From Arcicella rigui (GTDB lineage: Bacteria > Bacteroidota > Bacteroidia > Cytophagales > Spirosomataceae), in contig NZ_JAYFUM010000001.1 of assembly GCF_034929435.1 (NCBI RefSeq), forward strand, positions 248,001 through 312,000: DNA of 64,000 nucleotides, written 5' to 3'. Both the position numbers and the translations under genes were made by a program. Positions within the stretch are counted from its first letter, which is position 1. Each line of letters starts with the position of its first letter. This document shows, piece by piece, positions 51,901-60,432 of the stretch. The notes beneath the pieces were generated by a model that was given only the letters and a program-made list of their open reading frames with translations, did no database searches and had not been told where the DNA came from.

Positions 51901-52071
51901 ATTGCCACTGGAGCAGGAGCAATCGGAAACAGAACCATCGGTACAGCCGCCGCAGGAGGAATGCTCTTCGGGACGGTCTTTGGCGTTGTATTGATTCCCG
52001 GCTTATACTTTGTTTTTGCTTCTTTAGCACAGAAAAAAGAGAAAAAGGCTTCGGTGTCGCCTGTACATTGA
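48931..52071 (+). CDS. RND multidrug efflux pump, AcrB/HAE-1 family
   Basis: 1046 residues from the ATG at 48931; a TTG at 48898 only adds non-conserved residues. FINRPVLSIVISLIIVFLGVLAVTQLPV opens TM1; periplasmic porter domains follow; the proton-relay Asp pair lies in the AIGIVVDDAIVVVEAV segment of TM4; GFIPTEDQGTVYANV and LIGLLGKNAILIVEFA are HAE-1 signatures. It exports hydrophobic drugs, dyes or bile-like compounds rather than metals. Operon with adaptor and outer-membrane factor. Confidence 0.95.
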   Translation: MFSKFINRPVLSIVISLIIVFLGVLAVTQLPVTQFPDIVPPAVTVTTKYTGANAEVCAKAVVTPLERAINGVSGMTYMTSVSGNDGTSIIQIYFQVGTDPDIAAVNVQNRVSTVLDELPEEVIKAGVSTEKEVNSMLMYLNIMTNDTTADEKFLYNFTDINILAELKRIDGVGFADIMGQREYSMRVWLKPDRMIAYNVSADDVVKALKSQNVEAAPGKIGESSGRKAQSLQYVLRYTGKFTQISQYENIIIKANATGEILRLKEIADIEFGSLDYDVLSKENGRPSAAIIMKQRPGSNASTVISNVKKRMAELKATSFPPGMDYTISYDVSRFLDASIHEVIKTLIEAFILVALVVFLFLQDFRSTLIPAIAVPVSLVGTFFFMQVFGFSINILTLFALVLAIGIVVDDAIVVVEAVHAKMEAEHLGPKEATIASINEISGAILAITLVMTSVFIPVAFLSGPVGVFYRQFSITMAIAIVISAVNALTLTPALCAIILKDNHGKAKNKNLLDRFFDQFNQKYDAVSERYRKVLRVIVNRKVVTFSMLIFFIVATYGVNIFLPSGFIPTEDQGTVYANVTTPTGSTIERTEAVMDEIQKAANATDAVESISTLAGFSLLTDGSGASFGMGMINLKPWEHRKESVDEVVDILTEKTKKIKDASIQFFPPPAVPGYGNASGFELRVQDKSGSGDLQKLQKVTKDFVNELNKRPEIANAFTSFDANFPQYLINVDNDKAAQKGVTIDNAMDNLQSLIGSYYATNFIRFGQMYKVMVQALPKYRAQPDDILRMYVKNDQGEMVPYSAFIKVERVYGPEQLTRYNMYTSAMVNGEPAEGYSSGKAIEAIKEVAATKLPKGYTYDWSGMTRDEILSGNQAIYIFIICLTFVYLLLSAQYESFILPIPVILSLPTGIFGAFFLLWTLGLQNNIYAQVALVMLIGLLGKNAILIVEFAIMKQKEGITPFEAAIEGAVSRLRPILMTSFAFIAGLIPLMIATGAGAIGNRTIGTAAAGGMLFGTVFGVVLIPGLYFVFASLAQKKEKKASVSPVH

Positions 52072-52116
52072 TAGACTTTCGTCGAAGTGTTTTTCTTAAA
52101 AAATATTTAAAATAAT

Positions 52117-53562
52117 ATGATGCTTAAAACAAAACATCAAATACTTGCTTTAGGAATGTTGATTTTTGGACTGTTTACTCACTGTAAACCGCTACAAAAT
52201 TTTCAGCAACCTTCCTTGAAAGCTTTGCCAGAGAGTTTTCAGAGTAAAAAAGATTCCACCAACGATGCCGTCGTGAATTGGAAGAGCTATTTTACAGATG
52301 AAACATTAATCGGACTGATTGATACGGCACTGACCAACAATATAGATTTGTTGATGACTTTACAGAGAATTGAGATGGCTCAGAACCAACTCAATTATGC
52401 CAAAATATTAGGCAAACCTATGGTAACGGCTGGTACTTCGTTAGGAGTACAAAAATTTGGAAAATATACAATGGATGGCGTTGGTAACTACGACACCAAT
52501 TTTTCAAATAATATTAATTCAGACCAAAAAATGCCTGAGAATCTTCCTGATATTTATTTAGGGCTTCAAAGTTCTTGGGAAGTAGATATTTGGGGAAAAT
52601 TAAGAAGTAAAAAAGAAGCGGCGTTGGCTCGTTACTTGGCAAGTGTGGAAGGTAAAAATTGGTTGATTACGAATTTGATTTCAGAAATTTCGGCTAATTA
52701 TTACAGCCTTTTGGCAATGGATAACGAATTGGACATTATCAAAGAAACCAGAAATCTACAATTGAATGAATTACAAATCATTCAAGCCCAAAAAGAAGCA
52801 GGTTATGCCAACGAACTGGCTGTGAAGCAATTTGAATCTCGTATTTTGAATACAAGAAGTTTAGAAGTAGAGATTTTGCAAAACATCATCGAAGGCGAAA
52901 ACCGATTGAATTTCTTGTTGGGAAGGTATCCACAGCCCATCCAGCGAAATAAATTACAGTTTACCAAAGCTTTGCCAGCCCAAATTCATGTAGGGATTCC
53001 TGCTCAATTACTGAGAAATCGCCCTGATGTGAAACAAGCAGAGTATGAATTAAGAGCAGCCAGAGCAGACGTGTATTCGGCAAAAATGGCTTTTAATCCT
53101 TCTTTAAATATTGGTGCTGGTGTTGGTTTTCAAACGTTCAATCCTGCTTTTGTTTTCTCGCCACAGTCGATTGCCTACAATGTTTTGGGCGGACTTACCG
53201 CTCCAGTTATCAACAGAACGGCATTGAAAACAGAGTTTGCTACGGCAAATGCTATACAAATTGAGGCTTTGTATAATTATCAAAAAACGATAATGAATGC
53301 CTACTCCGAAGTATATAACCAAATGGCAAATATCAAAAACCTTGAACAAATTCAGGATTTGAAAAGCAAAGAGGTGGTGGTTTTAACGGAATCTATTAGT
53401 ACTTCGGTTGATTTGTTCAAAACAGGTCGTGCTACTTATTTAGAAGTATTACTGACGCAAGCCAACGCATTGCAGGCTCGTATTGAATTGATAAATGTAA
53501 AAAAACGCCAGTACAATGCCGTTGTGAATATCTATAAAGCATTAGGCGGAGGTTGGCGATAA
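52117..53562 (+). CDS. RND efflux outer-membrane factor (TolC/OprM-NodT family)
   Basis: 481 residues. The signal ends FGLFTHC, a weak lipobox, so a lipidated Cys is possible. Two OEP repeats follow with long helices (LNYAKILGKPMVTAGTSLG, VDIWGKLRSKKEAALARYL) and beta-strand pairs (NPSLNIGAGVGFQTF). ATG codons at 52117 and 52120 cannot be distinguished. Completes the tripartite pump; a large terminator follows. Confidence 0.93.
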   Translation: MMLKTKHQILALGMLIFGLFTHCKPLQNFQQPSLKALPESFQSKKDSTNDAVVNWKSYFTDETLIGLIDTALTNNIDLLMTLQRIEMAQNQLNYAKILGKPMVTAGTSLGVQKFGKYTMDGVGNYDTNFSNNINSDQKMPENLPDIYLGLQSSWEVDIWGKLRSKKEAALARYLASVEGKNWLITNLISEISANYYSLLAMDNELDIIKETRNLQLNELQIIQAQKEAGYANELAVKQFESRILNTRSLEVEILQNIIEGENRLNFLLGRYPQPIQRNKLQFTKALPAQIHVGIPAQLLRNRPDVKQAEYELRAARADVYSAKMAFNPSLNIGAGVGFQTFNPAFVFSPQSIAYNVLGGLTAPVINRTALKTEFATANAIQIEALYNYQKTIMNAYSEVYNQMANIKNLEQIQDLKSKEVVVLTESISTSVDLFKTGRATYLEVLLTQANALQARIELINVKKRQYNAVVNIYKALGGGWR

Positions 53563-53592
53563 GTACAAAGTATTTTGAAGAGTAAAAACCAG

Positions 53593-53659
53593 AAAAGTCT
53601 TTTTTGAGAATATTGAAATTAAAGAAATACTTTAATTCATGTTTTCAAAAAAGACTTTT
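53593..53659 (+). terminator. Large terminator hairpin after the efflux operon
   Basis: AAAAGTCTTTTTTGAGAA (53593-53610) pairs with TTTTCAAAAAAGACTTTT (53642-53659) at 17 of 18 positions; the loop holds an inner GAAATTAAAG/CTTTAATTC helix. A T-run follows. Confidence 0.65.
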
Positions 53660-53883
53660 TCACTTTTCAATATTTGATAAGTATTAATAAAAGACTGATT
53701 TTTTTCTGAGATTTTACCTTATAATAGGTAGTCGAGCAGAATTGTCATAGCGTTGAAAATGTTTTAATTATTTGAAAATCAGTGTTTTAAATTCGTAACT
53801 CACAATTCACAATTCAGCATTCATACGTAAGTTTCCAAATAATTTACTTAAATTCGTGACATCAATAAATTAAATCAACCTTT
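53660..53883. other. Gap before the M28 peptidase gene
   Basis: Contains iterated AACTCACAATTCACAATTCAG words near 53797-53820, resembling one arm of the dyad family but without a clear partner arm. No ORF; a weak TAAATTCG box lies about 30 nt before the start. Confidence 0.35.
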
Positions 53884-55479
53884 ATGAAAAAACAAACCAT
53901 TGCCCTCAGTATGTTGCTTTTGGGAAGTACAGCTTTGCAAGTAAATGCTCAGAAAAATCCTGACAAATTTGCCAAAAGTATCACTGCCGAAGACCTAAAA
54001 AAACACCTAACATTTATAGCTTCTGATAGCTTGAAAGGAAGAGACACTGGTTCGCCCGAGCAAAAAGTGGCGGCTCTTTATATTTCAAAACAATTTGATA
54101 AATACGGTTTAAAAGGCCCAGTAGGTACTGAAAAATCACATCTTCAACCAGTAGATTTAGTAAAACGTGGTTGGGGCGATTTTTATCTGAAAAACAGAGG
54201 CAAAGAGTATAAGTATTTGACAGATTTTATCTCGAATGCGATTGCTCCAATGCTGAAAGAAGAGAAATTTGAAACAGTATTTGCAGGCTACGGCATCGAA
54301 GAAAATAGCTTGAATGACTATGCCAATATCGACGCAACGGGTAAAGTAGTAATTGCTTTTGAAGGCGAACCTCGTTCAGCCGATGGAAATTATGTGATTT
54401 CGGGTTCTTCTGAAATGACAAAATGGAGTAAAGGCGAAGCTTGGAAAGAAAAAATGGCTTTAGCAAAAGCAAAAGGAGCAAAAGCTTTGATTTTAATTTC
54501 AAAGCAAAGCGTTGATGAGTTTAGCAAAATCATCAAGCAACGCCAAACAATGATTAAGCGTTTTGGTAACGCTCGTATCGGTTTTGGCGACCAAAGCGAC
54601 CCACAAGGTTCTGATTTTGCTGTGTTGACGGTTGGCCCACAAATGGCGGCTGAACTTTTAGATACTAACCTTGAAAGTTTGGATGCTTTGAAGCGTGAAG
54701 CCATTAGCAAGAGCGTTGCTGGACAATTACCCAAACAAAGTATTGCTTTGAAAATCGAAAGAACGGTTGATAAAATTGATACTTATAACGTGTTGGGCTA
54801 TTTGGAAGGAACAGACAAAAAAGACGAATTGGTAATTATTACTTCGCATTACGACCACGTTGGCGTAAATGACGGTAAAATTTATAATGGTGCAGACGAC
54901 GACGGTTCGGGAACAGTTTCGGTATTAGAAGTTGCTCAAGCCTTTGGCGAAGCCGCTAAATCGGGCAATAAACCTCGTAGAAGTATTTTATTCATGACCG
55001 TAACTGGCGAAGAAAAAGGACTTTTGGGTTCTGAATATTATTCAAAACACCCAGTTTTCCCACTGGCGAATACGGTTTGCGATTTGAATATCGACATGGT
55101 GGGAAGAACTGACAAAGACCACGAAGGCAAAGGCGATTATATTTATGTAATCGGTTCGGATAAATTATCGTCTGAATTGCACGCAGCTTTGTTAGACCAA
55201 AACGAAAAACATACGGCAATGGATTTGGATTTTAAATACAATGACCCCAACGACCCTAACCGTTTTTATTATCGTTCAGACCATTACAATTTTGCCAAAA
55301 ACAATATTCCAGTAGCATTTTTCTTCAATGGCGTTCACGACGACTATCATCAGCCGACAGATGATATTGAAAAAATTGAATTTGAAAAAATGGAAAAAAG
55401 AGCAAGATTGGTTTTCTATTTAGCTTGGGATATTGCTAATCGTGATAAAAGATTGGTGGTAGATTCTAATAAAAAGTAA
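53884..55479 (+). CDS. Secreted M28-family zinc metallopeptidase
   Basis: 531 residues, signal peptide ending VNAQ. An inserted PA-like domain (about 130-280, including NYDYANIDATGKVVIAF-like strands) interrupts the catalytic domain. Di-zinc ligands: His322 in ITSHYDHVG, Asp in GADDDGSGTVSVLEVA (338-340), the catalytic Glu in TGEEKGLLGSEYY, Asp in NIDMVGR and His in DDYHQPTD. It most likely removes amino acids from the N-termini of peptides outside the inner membrane. Monocistronic. Confidence 0.93.
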   Translation: MKKQTIALSMLLLGSTALQVNAQKNPDKFAKSITAEDLKKHLTFIASDSLKGRDTGSPEQKVAALYISKQFDKYGLKGPVGTEKSHLQPVDLVKRGWGDFYLKNRGKEYKYLTDFISNAIAPMLKEEKFETVFAGYGIEENSLNDYANIDATGKVVIAFEGEPRSADGNYVISGSSEMTKWSKGEAWKEKMALAKAKGAKALILISKQSVDEFSKIIKQRQTMIKRFGNARIGFGDQSDPQGSDFAVLTVGPQMAAELLDTNLESLDALKREAISKSVAGQLPKQSIALKIERTVDKIDTYNVLGYLEGTDKKDELVIITSHYDHVGVNDGKIYNGADDDGSGTVSVLEVAQAFGEAAKSGNKPRRSILFMTVTGEEKGLLGSEYYSKHPVFPLANTVCDLNIDMVGRTDKDHEGKGDYIYVIGSDKLSSELHAALLDQNEKHTAMDLDFKYNDPNDPNRFYYRSDHYNFAKNNIPVAFFFNGVHDDYHQPTDDIEKIEFEKMEKRARLVFYLAWDIANRDKRLVVDSNKK

Positions 55480-55494
55480 TCAACTGTTATTGTT

Positions 55495-55539
55495 AAAAAA
55501 GGCATCTGGTTTGAGTATTCTCAAATCAGATGCCTTTTT
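55495..55539. terminator. Bidirectional terminator between the M28 peptidase and purN
   Basis: A6-GGCATCTGGTTTGAG (55495-55515) pairs with CTCAAATCAGATGCC-T5 (55520-55539), one G-U, loop 4 nt, between convergent genes. Confidence 0.93.
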
Positions 55540-55542
55540 ATT

Positions 55543-56109
55543 TTATCCCAAAATCACTTTTTCAATTACTTCTGGGAAATGTTTATGTTCTAATACTTGT
55601 CCTTTTTTAGCGACATCTTCGGGCGTATCGCTTGGTAAAACTGGGTACGAAGCTTGAAAAATGATAGCACCTTCGTCATAATTTTCGTTCACATAATGAA
55701 TCGTGATACCCGATTCAGTTTCCTTATTGGCAACCACGGTTTCGTGTACAAAATGCCCGTACATTCCTTTTCCGCCAAATTTTGGCAAAAGAGCAGGGTG
55801 AATATTGATAATTTTATTCGGAAAAGCCTCAACCATATTTTGTGGTACAAGCCATAAAAAACCTGCTAAAATCACCCAATCAATCTGATTTTCTTGGAGA
55901 ATTTTTACTACTTCGCCCGACTTAAAAGCTTGGCGATTGAACATCACCAAAGGAATATTGAGGCGTTCGGCTCTTTGGATAACACCTGCTTCGGGGTTAT
56001 TACAAAGAAATAATTTTACGTTAATCTCTTCTGAACCAGAAAAGTATTCAACGATGCGTTCGGCATTTGAACCAGAACCAGAAGCGAAAATGGCAATATT
56101 TTTAGACAA
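55543..56109 (-). CDS. purN: Phosphoribosylglycinamide formyltransferase
   Basis: 188 residues. Transfers a formyl group from 10-formyl-THF to GAR in purine synthesis. IAIFASGSGSNAERI, the catalytic Asn-x-His in INIHPALLPKFGG, MYGHFVHE and the Asp in NYDEGAIIFQ are all present. The start is a TTG (56109): an in-frame TAA lies four codons upstream and no ATG or GTG fits. Monocistronic, facing away from the RmlD-like gene. Confidence 0.94.
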   Translation of the reverse strand: MSKNIAIFASGSGSNAERIVEYFSGSEEINVKLFLCNNPEAGVIQRAERLNIPLVMFNRQAFKSGEVVKILQENQIDWVILAGFLWLVPQNMVEAFPNKIINIHPALLPKFGGKGMYGHFVHETVVANKETESGITIHYVNENYDEGAIIFQASYPVLPSDTPEDVAKKGQVLEHKHFPEVIEKVILG

Positions 56110-56295
56110 AGCTCTTCTTAATTTATAAAATTGACCAACAAATTTAAGGATAGATTTAAAACTTTCTTGTTTTCGGCGACTGGAATCATCGAAGATTTAT
56201 GACAGCCTGCTATTTTCTTCGATTGTATGCAAAGAAAGCTTAAATTGCAAGCAGAACAAATACTTCTGTATTGGAACAAATTTACTTAGAAAAAT

Positions 56296-57210
56296 ATGTC
56301 GAAAAAGAAAATACTTATCACTGGCTCAAATGGATTGTTAGGTCAAAAATTAGTTTATTTATTGGCAAATCACAGCGATATAACATTGATAGCGACGGCT
56401 CGTGGCAAAAACCGTTTGCCTTTTACTGAAGGCTACGAATATCAAGAAATGGACATTACCAATCCTGAACAAGTATCAGAAGTAATCGAAAAAGTAAAAC
56501 CAAACGCTATCATTCACACCGCCGCCATGACCAACGTTGACCAATGTGAATTTGAAAAAGATTTATGCTGGGCAATGAACGTAAAAGCAGTAGAGTATTT
56601 GACAGAAGCCTGCGAAAAACAGGATATTTACTTTTGTCATCTTTCAACAGACTTTGTTTTCGACGGTGCGGCTGGGCCATATTCAGAAGAAGCACAACCG
56701 AGTCCAGTAAGTTATTATGGTTGGACAAAGTACGCAGCCGAAGAAGTAGTGAAGCGTTCAAAATGCCGTTGGAGTATTGCCAGAACCGTGTTGGTTTATG
56801 GCATCGTTTCAGACATGAGCCGAAGTAATATTATTTTGTGGGTAAAAAAATCATTGGAAGAAGGCAAAAATATCAAAGTAGTAACCGACCAATTTCGCAC
56901 ACCAACTTTGGCAGAAGATTTAGCCAAAGGTTGTTGGCTAATGACCGAAAAAGAAGCCGAAGGTATTTTTCATATTTCGGGAAAAGACTTTTTAACGCCT
57001 TATGAAATGGCAATAAAAACAGCCGATTTTTTCCATTTAGATAAATCATTAATCAGCGAAGCCAATTCAAGTAATTTCACCCAGCCCGCCAAACGTCCGC
57101 CAAGAACAGGTTTTATTTTAGATAAAGCCATTTCGGTTTTAGGTTACAATCCAGTAAGTTTTGAAGAAGGTATCGCTGTTGTAGCTGAACAGACTAAGGG
57201 GATTTTGTAA
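56296..57210 (+). CDS. RmlD-like NAD(P)-dependent sugar-nucleotide reductase
   Basis: 304 residues, extended SDR fold. ILITGSNGLLGQKL binds the dinucleotide; AIIHTAAMTNVDQCE, LSTDFVFDGA and SYYGWTKYAAEE supply the Thr/Ser-Tyr-x3-Lys catalytic triad; PTLAEDLAKGCWLM follows. Nearest known type is dTDP-4-dehydrorhamnose reductase, but rmlABC are not adjacent, so the true substrate is open. Some relatives are methionine-adenosyltransferase beta-like proteins. Confidence 0.85.
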   Translation: MSKKKILITGSNGLLGQKLVYLLANHSDITLIATARGKNRLPFTEGYEYQEMDITNPEQVSEVIEKVKPNAIIHTAAMTNVDQCEFEKDLCWAMNVKAVEYLTEACEKQDIYFCHLSTDFVFDGAAGPYSEEAQPSPVSYYGWTKYAAEEVVKRSKCRWSIARTVLVYGIVSDMSRSNIILWVKKSLEEGKNIKVVTDQFRTPTLAEDLAKGCWLMTEKEAEGIFHISGKDFLTPYEMAIKTADFFHLDKSLISEANSSNFTQPAKRPPRTGFILDKAISVLGYNPVSFEEGIAVVAEQTKGIL

Positions 57211-57253
57211 ATTAAAAACCACCCCAAAACCTGATTTTGGGGTGGTTTTTAAT
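57211..57253. terminator. Bidirectional terminator between RmlD-like and GH63-like genes
   Basis: A perfect 19-bp stem (57211-57229 with 57235-57253), core ACCACCCC/GGGGTGGT, loop CCTGA, A and T runs on either side. Confidence 0.95.
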
Positions 57254-57264
57254 TTACATTTATT

Positions 57265-59934
57265 CTAAAAATTATCTTTCAAAACACCTTTCTGAGCACG
57301 AGAAACTGTTAAGATTAGCTCAGCTACCAAGCCCGTCCAGCCTGTTTGGTGGGCAGCTCCAAGACCTTTACCAGTATCACCGTGGAAATACTCGTTGAAA
57401 AGAATTAAATCTTTAAAGTAAGGGTCGCTTTGCATTTTTTCGTAATTCTCATACATAGGTCGTCTGCCATCTTTGTCTTCTGTAAACAAGTTTATCAAAC
57501 GTTGAGAAATACTCAAAGCGGCATCTTTGATACTTACCATGTTGCCTGAATTAGTTGGGTATTCCACTTCATAGTCGTTGCCGTAATATGACTGGAATTT
57601 CAACAAAGAGTCAATCAACAAGAAGTTCATCGGAAACCAAATTGGCCCACGCCAGTTAGAGTTACCACCAAACATACTTCCCGTAGATTCTGCTGGGGTA
57701 TAATCAACACGAAGTACATCGTTGTTTACTCTAAACTGATACGGATGCTCTAAATGATATTTTGAAAGCGAACGAATACCAAAATCAGAAAGGAATTCAG
57801 TTTCATCAAACATTCGTTTCATAATCATTTTCATACGGTGTCCTCTCAAGATGGCTAATAATCTGTTTTCACCTTTTCCAGATTCGTACCAACGTGAAAT
57901 TAAGCTTGCCAAGTCGGGGCGGTTTGCCAAAACCCATTCTACTCTACGTCTGAAATCAGGAAGCTTTTCAAGCATTTCTGGGGTAAGTACTTCCACTGCA
58001 AAAAGCGGAATTAAACCAACCATCGACCTGATTTTCAATAACATACTATTGTTATTTGGCAAGTGAAGCATATCGTAATAGAATTGGTCTTCTTCATCCC
58101 AAAGGCTGATTTCGTCACCACCCAACGATTGCATCGCTCCTGCAATATGCAAGAAGTGTTCAAAGAATTTTGAAGCCATATCTTGATAAACAGGACGCTC
58201 AATGGCAATTTCAACGGCAATTCTAAGCATATTCAAGCTATACATTGCCATCCAGCCAGTACCATCGGCTTGTTCCAAACGACCACCCGTAGGTAAAGTA
58301 GCCGAGCGGTCGAATACCCCGATGTTATCCATTCCTAAGAATCCACCACCAAAGATATTGTTACCTCCTTCATCTTTTAGGTTTACCCACCAAGTAAAGT
58401 TGAGTAATAATTTATGGAAAATTCTCTCCAAAAAGGCGATGTCGCCTTTACCATTCATTTCTTTGTCAATCTCATACACTTTCCAAGTTGCCCAAGCGTG
58501 TACGGGTGGATTCACATCCGAGAACGACCATTCGTAAGCAGGAATTTGCCCATTCGGGTGCATATAATACTCACGAAGTACAACGGCTAATTGACGTTTC
58601 GCAAAATCCGGGTCCACTCTGGCAAGTGGCAAAGTATGGAAAGCTAAGTCCCAAGCGGCAAACCAAGGATACTCCCATTTATCAGGCATCGATAAAATGT
58701 TGGCAGCGTACATGTGTCGCCAACCCGAATTTCGTCCATACTTTCTATAATCAGAAGGCTTAGGCATGGCTGGGTCGCCTTTAATCCATTCGTTAATGTT
58801 GTAGTAATACCATTGTTTTGTCCACAACATTCCGGCATAGGCCTGACGCTGAATTTTCAATAATTCTGGGTCAGAAACATCTTGCTGAACTTCTTCATAA
58901 AACTGATTTCCTTCACGGATACGTTTATCCAAAGTATCTTCAAAACCACCGAAAGGTTCAAGAATCGAATGGTCAACCAAACGAAGACGAACCGTTACGC
59001 TATCGCCAGCCTTAACTGTTTTTGTATAACGAGCCGAAGCTTTTGTACCAATATTATTGGGATTTACAGCATTGCTTTTGCCACTAACGATATAGTCGTT
59101 GATACCGTCTTTGCAGTACGGAGAAGCGTTGCCTACACGATAAAGTCTTTCAAAATTGGTTTCGTTTTCACAGAAAAGTAATTCTTGGGCATTTTCACAA
59201 TACAATTTATAATGACCAATATTTTTGTTGTCGATGTCGATTGCTTTTTTAGCAACGCCCGTCATAATGGGTTTATAATTGTATTTTTCATAACCCCAAC
59301 TCCAAGTATTTCTAAACCAAATAGTTGGTAAAATGGTAATTGGTGCTGCCTTTTTACTTCTGTTATGAGCCGTGATTTTAATCAAAATATCCTGCTCGTC
59401 ACCTTTGGCATATTCGATGAAAATATCGAAGTACTCATTATTATCAAAAATACCCGTATCGAGGATTTCATATTCTGGTTCTAAACGACTTCTTTTTCTA
59501 CTTTCGGAAACGATTTGCTCATAAGGGAAAGAATTTATCGGATACTTATAGAGCATCTTCATGTAAGAATGCGTAGGAGTGGAGTCGAGGTAATAATATA
59601 ATTCTTTTACGTCTTCTCCGTGATTTGATTCACTCCCCGTTAATCCAAAAAGTCTTTCTTTTAATATATGGTCGTTATGATTCCAAAAAGCTAAAGCAAA
59701 ACAAATATGTGATTTATTATCTGAAATTCCCCCAATACCTTCTTCTCCCCAGCGATATGCAACAGAACGAGCCATATCATGTGTCACAGAATTCCAAGCA
59801 TCTTGATTTGCCGAATAATCTTCACGAACAGTTCCCCATTGACGTTCAGAAAGATAAGGTCCCCACTTTTTCCAACCTTTGTTGTCTTTGCGGGTGTTCA
59901 ATCGAAGTTTCTCCGCACTTATACTTTTACTCAT
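57265..59934 (-). CDS. GH63-like glycoside hydrolase, probable alpha-glucosidase
   Basis: 889 residues, no signal peptide, so it is probably cytoplasmic. The first part (about 1-350) is a beta-sandwich with WGPYLSERQWGTVREDYS; the second is an (alpha/alpha)6 barrel with PWFAAWDLAFHTLPLARVDP, PAYEWSFSDVNPP and GPIWFPMNFLLID, the positions where GH63 C-terminal domains carry their general acid and base. The ending PYFKDLILFNEYFHGDTGKGLGAAHQTGWTG is family-like. GH63 includes ER processing glucosidase and bacterial mannosylglycerate or glucoside hydrolases; the substrate here is unknown. It stands alone, divergent from the rhamnose operon. Confidence 0.8.
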   Translation of the reverse strand: MSKSISAEKLRLNTRKDNKGWKKWGPYLSERQWGTVREDYSANQDAWNSVTHDMARSVAYRWGEEGIGGISDNKSHICFALAFWNHNDHILKERLFGLTGSESNHGEDVKELYYYLDSTPTHSYMKMLYKYPINSFPYEQIVSESRKRSRLEPEYEILDTGIFDNNEYFDIFIEYAKGDEQDILIKITAHNRSKKAAPITILPTIWFRNTWSWGYEKYNYKPIMTGVAKKAIDIDNKNIGHYKLYCENAQELLFCENETNFERLYRVGNASPYCKDGINDYIVSGKSNAVNPNNIGTKASARYTKTVKAGDSVTVRLRLVDHSILEPFGGFEDTLDKRIREGNQFYEEVQQDVSDPELLKIQRQAYAGMLWTKQWYYYNINEWIKGDPAMPKPSDYRKYGRNSGWRHMYAANILSMPDKWEYPWFAAWDLAFHTLPLARVDPDFAKRQLAVVLREYYMHPNGQIPAYEWSFSDVNPPVHAWATWKVYEIDKEMNGKGDIAFLERIFHKLLLNFTWWVNLKDEGGNNIFGGGFLGMDNIGVFDRSATLPTGGRLEQADGTGWMAMYSLNMLRIAVEIAIERPVYQDMASKFFEHFLHIAGAMQSLGGDEISLWDEEDQFYYDMLHLPNNNSMLLKIRSMVGLIPLFAVEVLTPEMLEKLPDFRRRVEWVLANRPDLASLISRWYESGKGENRLLAILRGHRMKMIMKRMFDETEFLSDFGIRSLSKYHLEHPYQFRVNNDVLRVDYTPAESTGSMFGGNSNWRGPIWFPMNFLLIDSLLKFQSYYGNDYEVEYPTNSGNMVSIKDAALSISQRLINLFTEDKDGRRPMYENYEKMQSDPYFKDLILFNEYFHGDTGKGLGAAHQTGWTGLVAELILTVSRAQKGVLKDNF

Positions 59935-60391
59935 AATTTTTTATATAAATGGTTATTTATGATTTATAAGAACTTGTTTTTAGCGATAAATTTATGGTTT
60001 TTCACTAAAAAATACAAAAGTTTGCAACAATTTGCAAACAAATTTCTCATAACAATGCTACTTTGCAATAGATTCTCCAAAATTAAAAAAAAGCACCAAA
60101 CCAACCTTATAAAGCTCTTGCTAAATACTTTCAAATCCATTGATTAGAGTAATTATACTTAAATCATGATACTTTTTTCATTTATTTTTTTGAAATTTTC
60201 TTAAAATATTCACAATTGATTGTCTCTCAGAGATTAACAAAGAAAAAGAAGTCTAAATTTTTGAGCCAAAACTACTTCATTCATAAGCTTTTGGGCTTGT
60301 GAATGCCCTCTTATTTTAGAATAAAAAAATGATTATTCTTCCTTTTTTATTCCGCATGATAGTACAGGACGGTTTAGGCTATCGCACATTT
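59935..60391. other. Divergent regulatory gap of about 460 nt
   Basis: Between the GH63-like gene and the rhamnose operon. Very AT-rich; words such as TTTGCAACAATTTGCAAAC occur at about 60018-60040. ORFs here are short and unsupported. An operator for a rhamnose regulator would be expected, but I cannot identify one. Confidence 0.4.
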
Positions 60392-60399
60392 TAGTTTTG
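60392..60399 (+). promoter_or_regulatory. -7 box for the rhamnose operon
   Basis: TAGTTTTG matches TAnnTTTG, 34 nt before the ATG at 60433; no perfect -33 TTG. Confidence 0.45.
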
Positions 60400-60432
60400 C
60401 TAAACATTAATTATTATATTTTTTATAAAAAA

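Noticed and set aside
59779..60147. 122-codon plus-strand ORF upstream of the rhamnose operon
   Set aside because: It starts inside the antisense of the GH63-like gene and continues into AT-rich non-coding sequence; composition is Lys/Phe/Leu-rich and no domain is seen.
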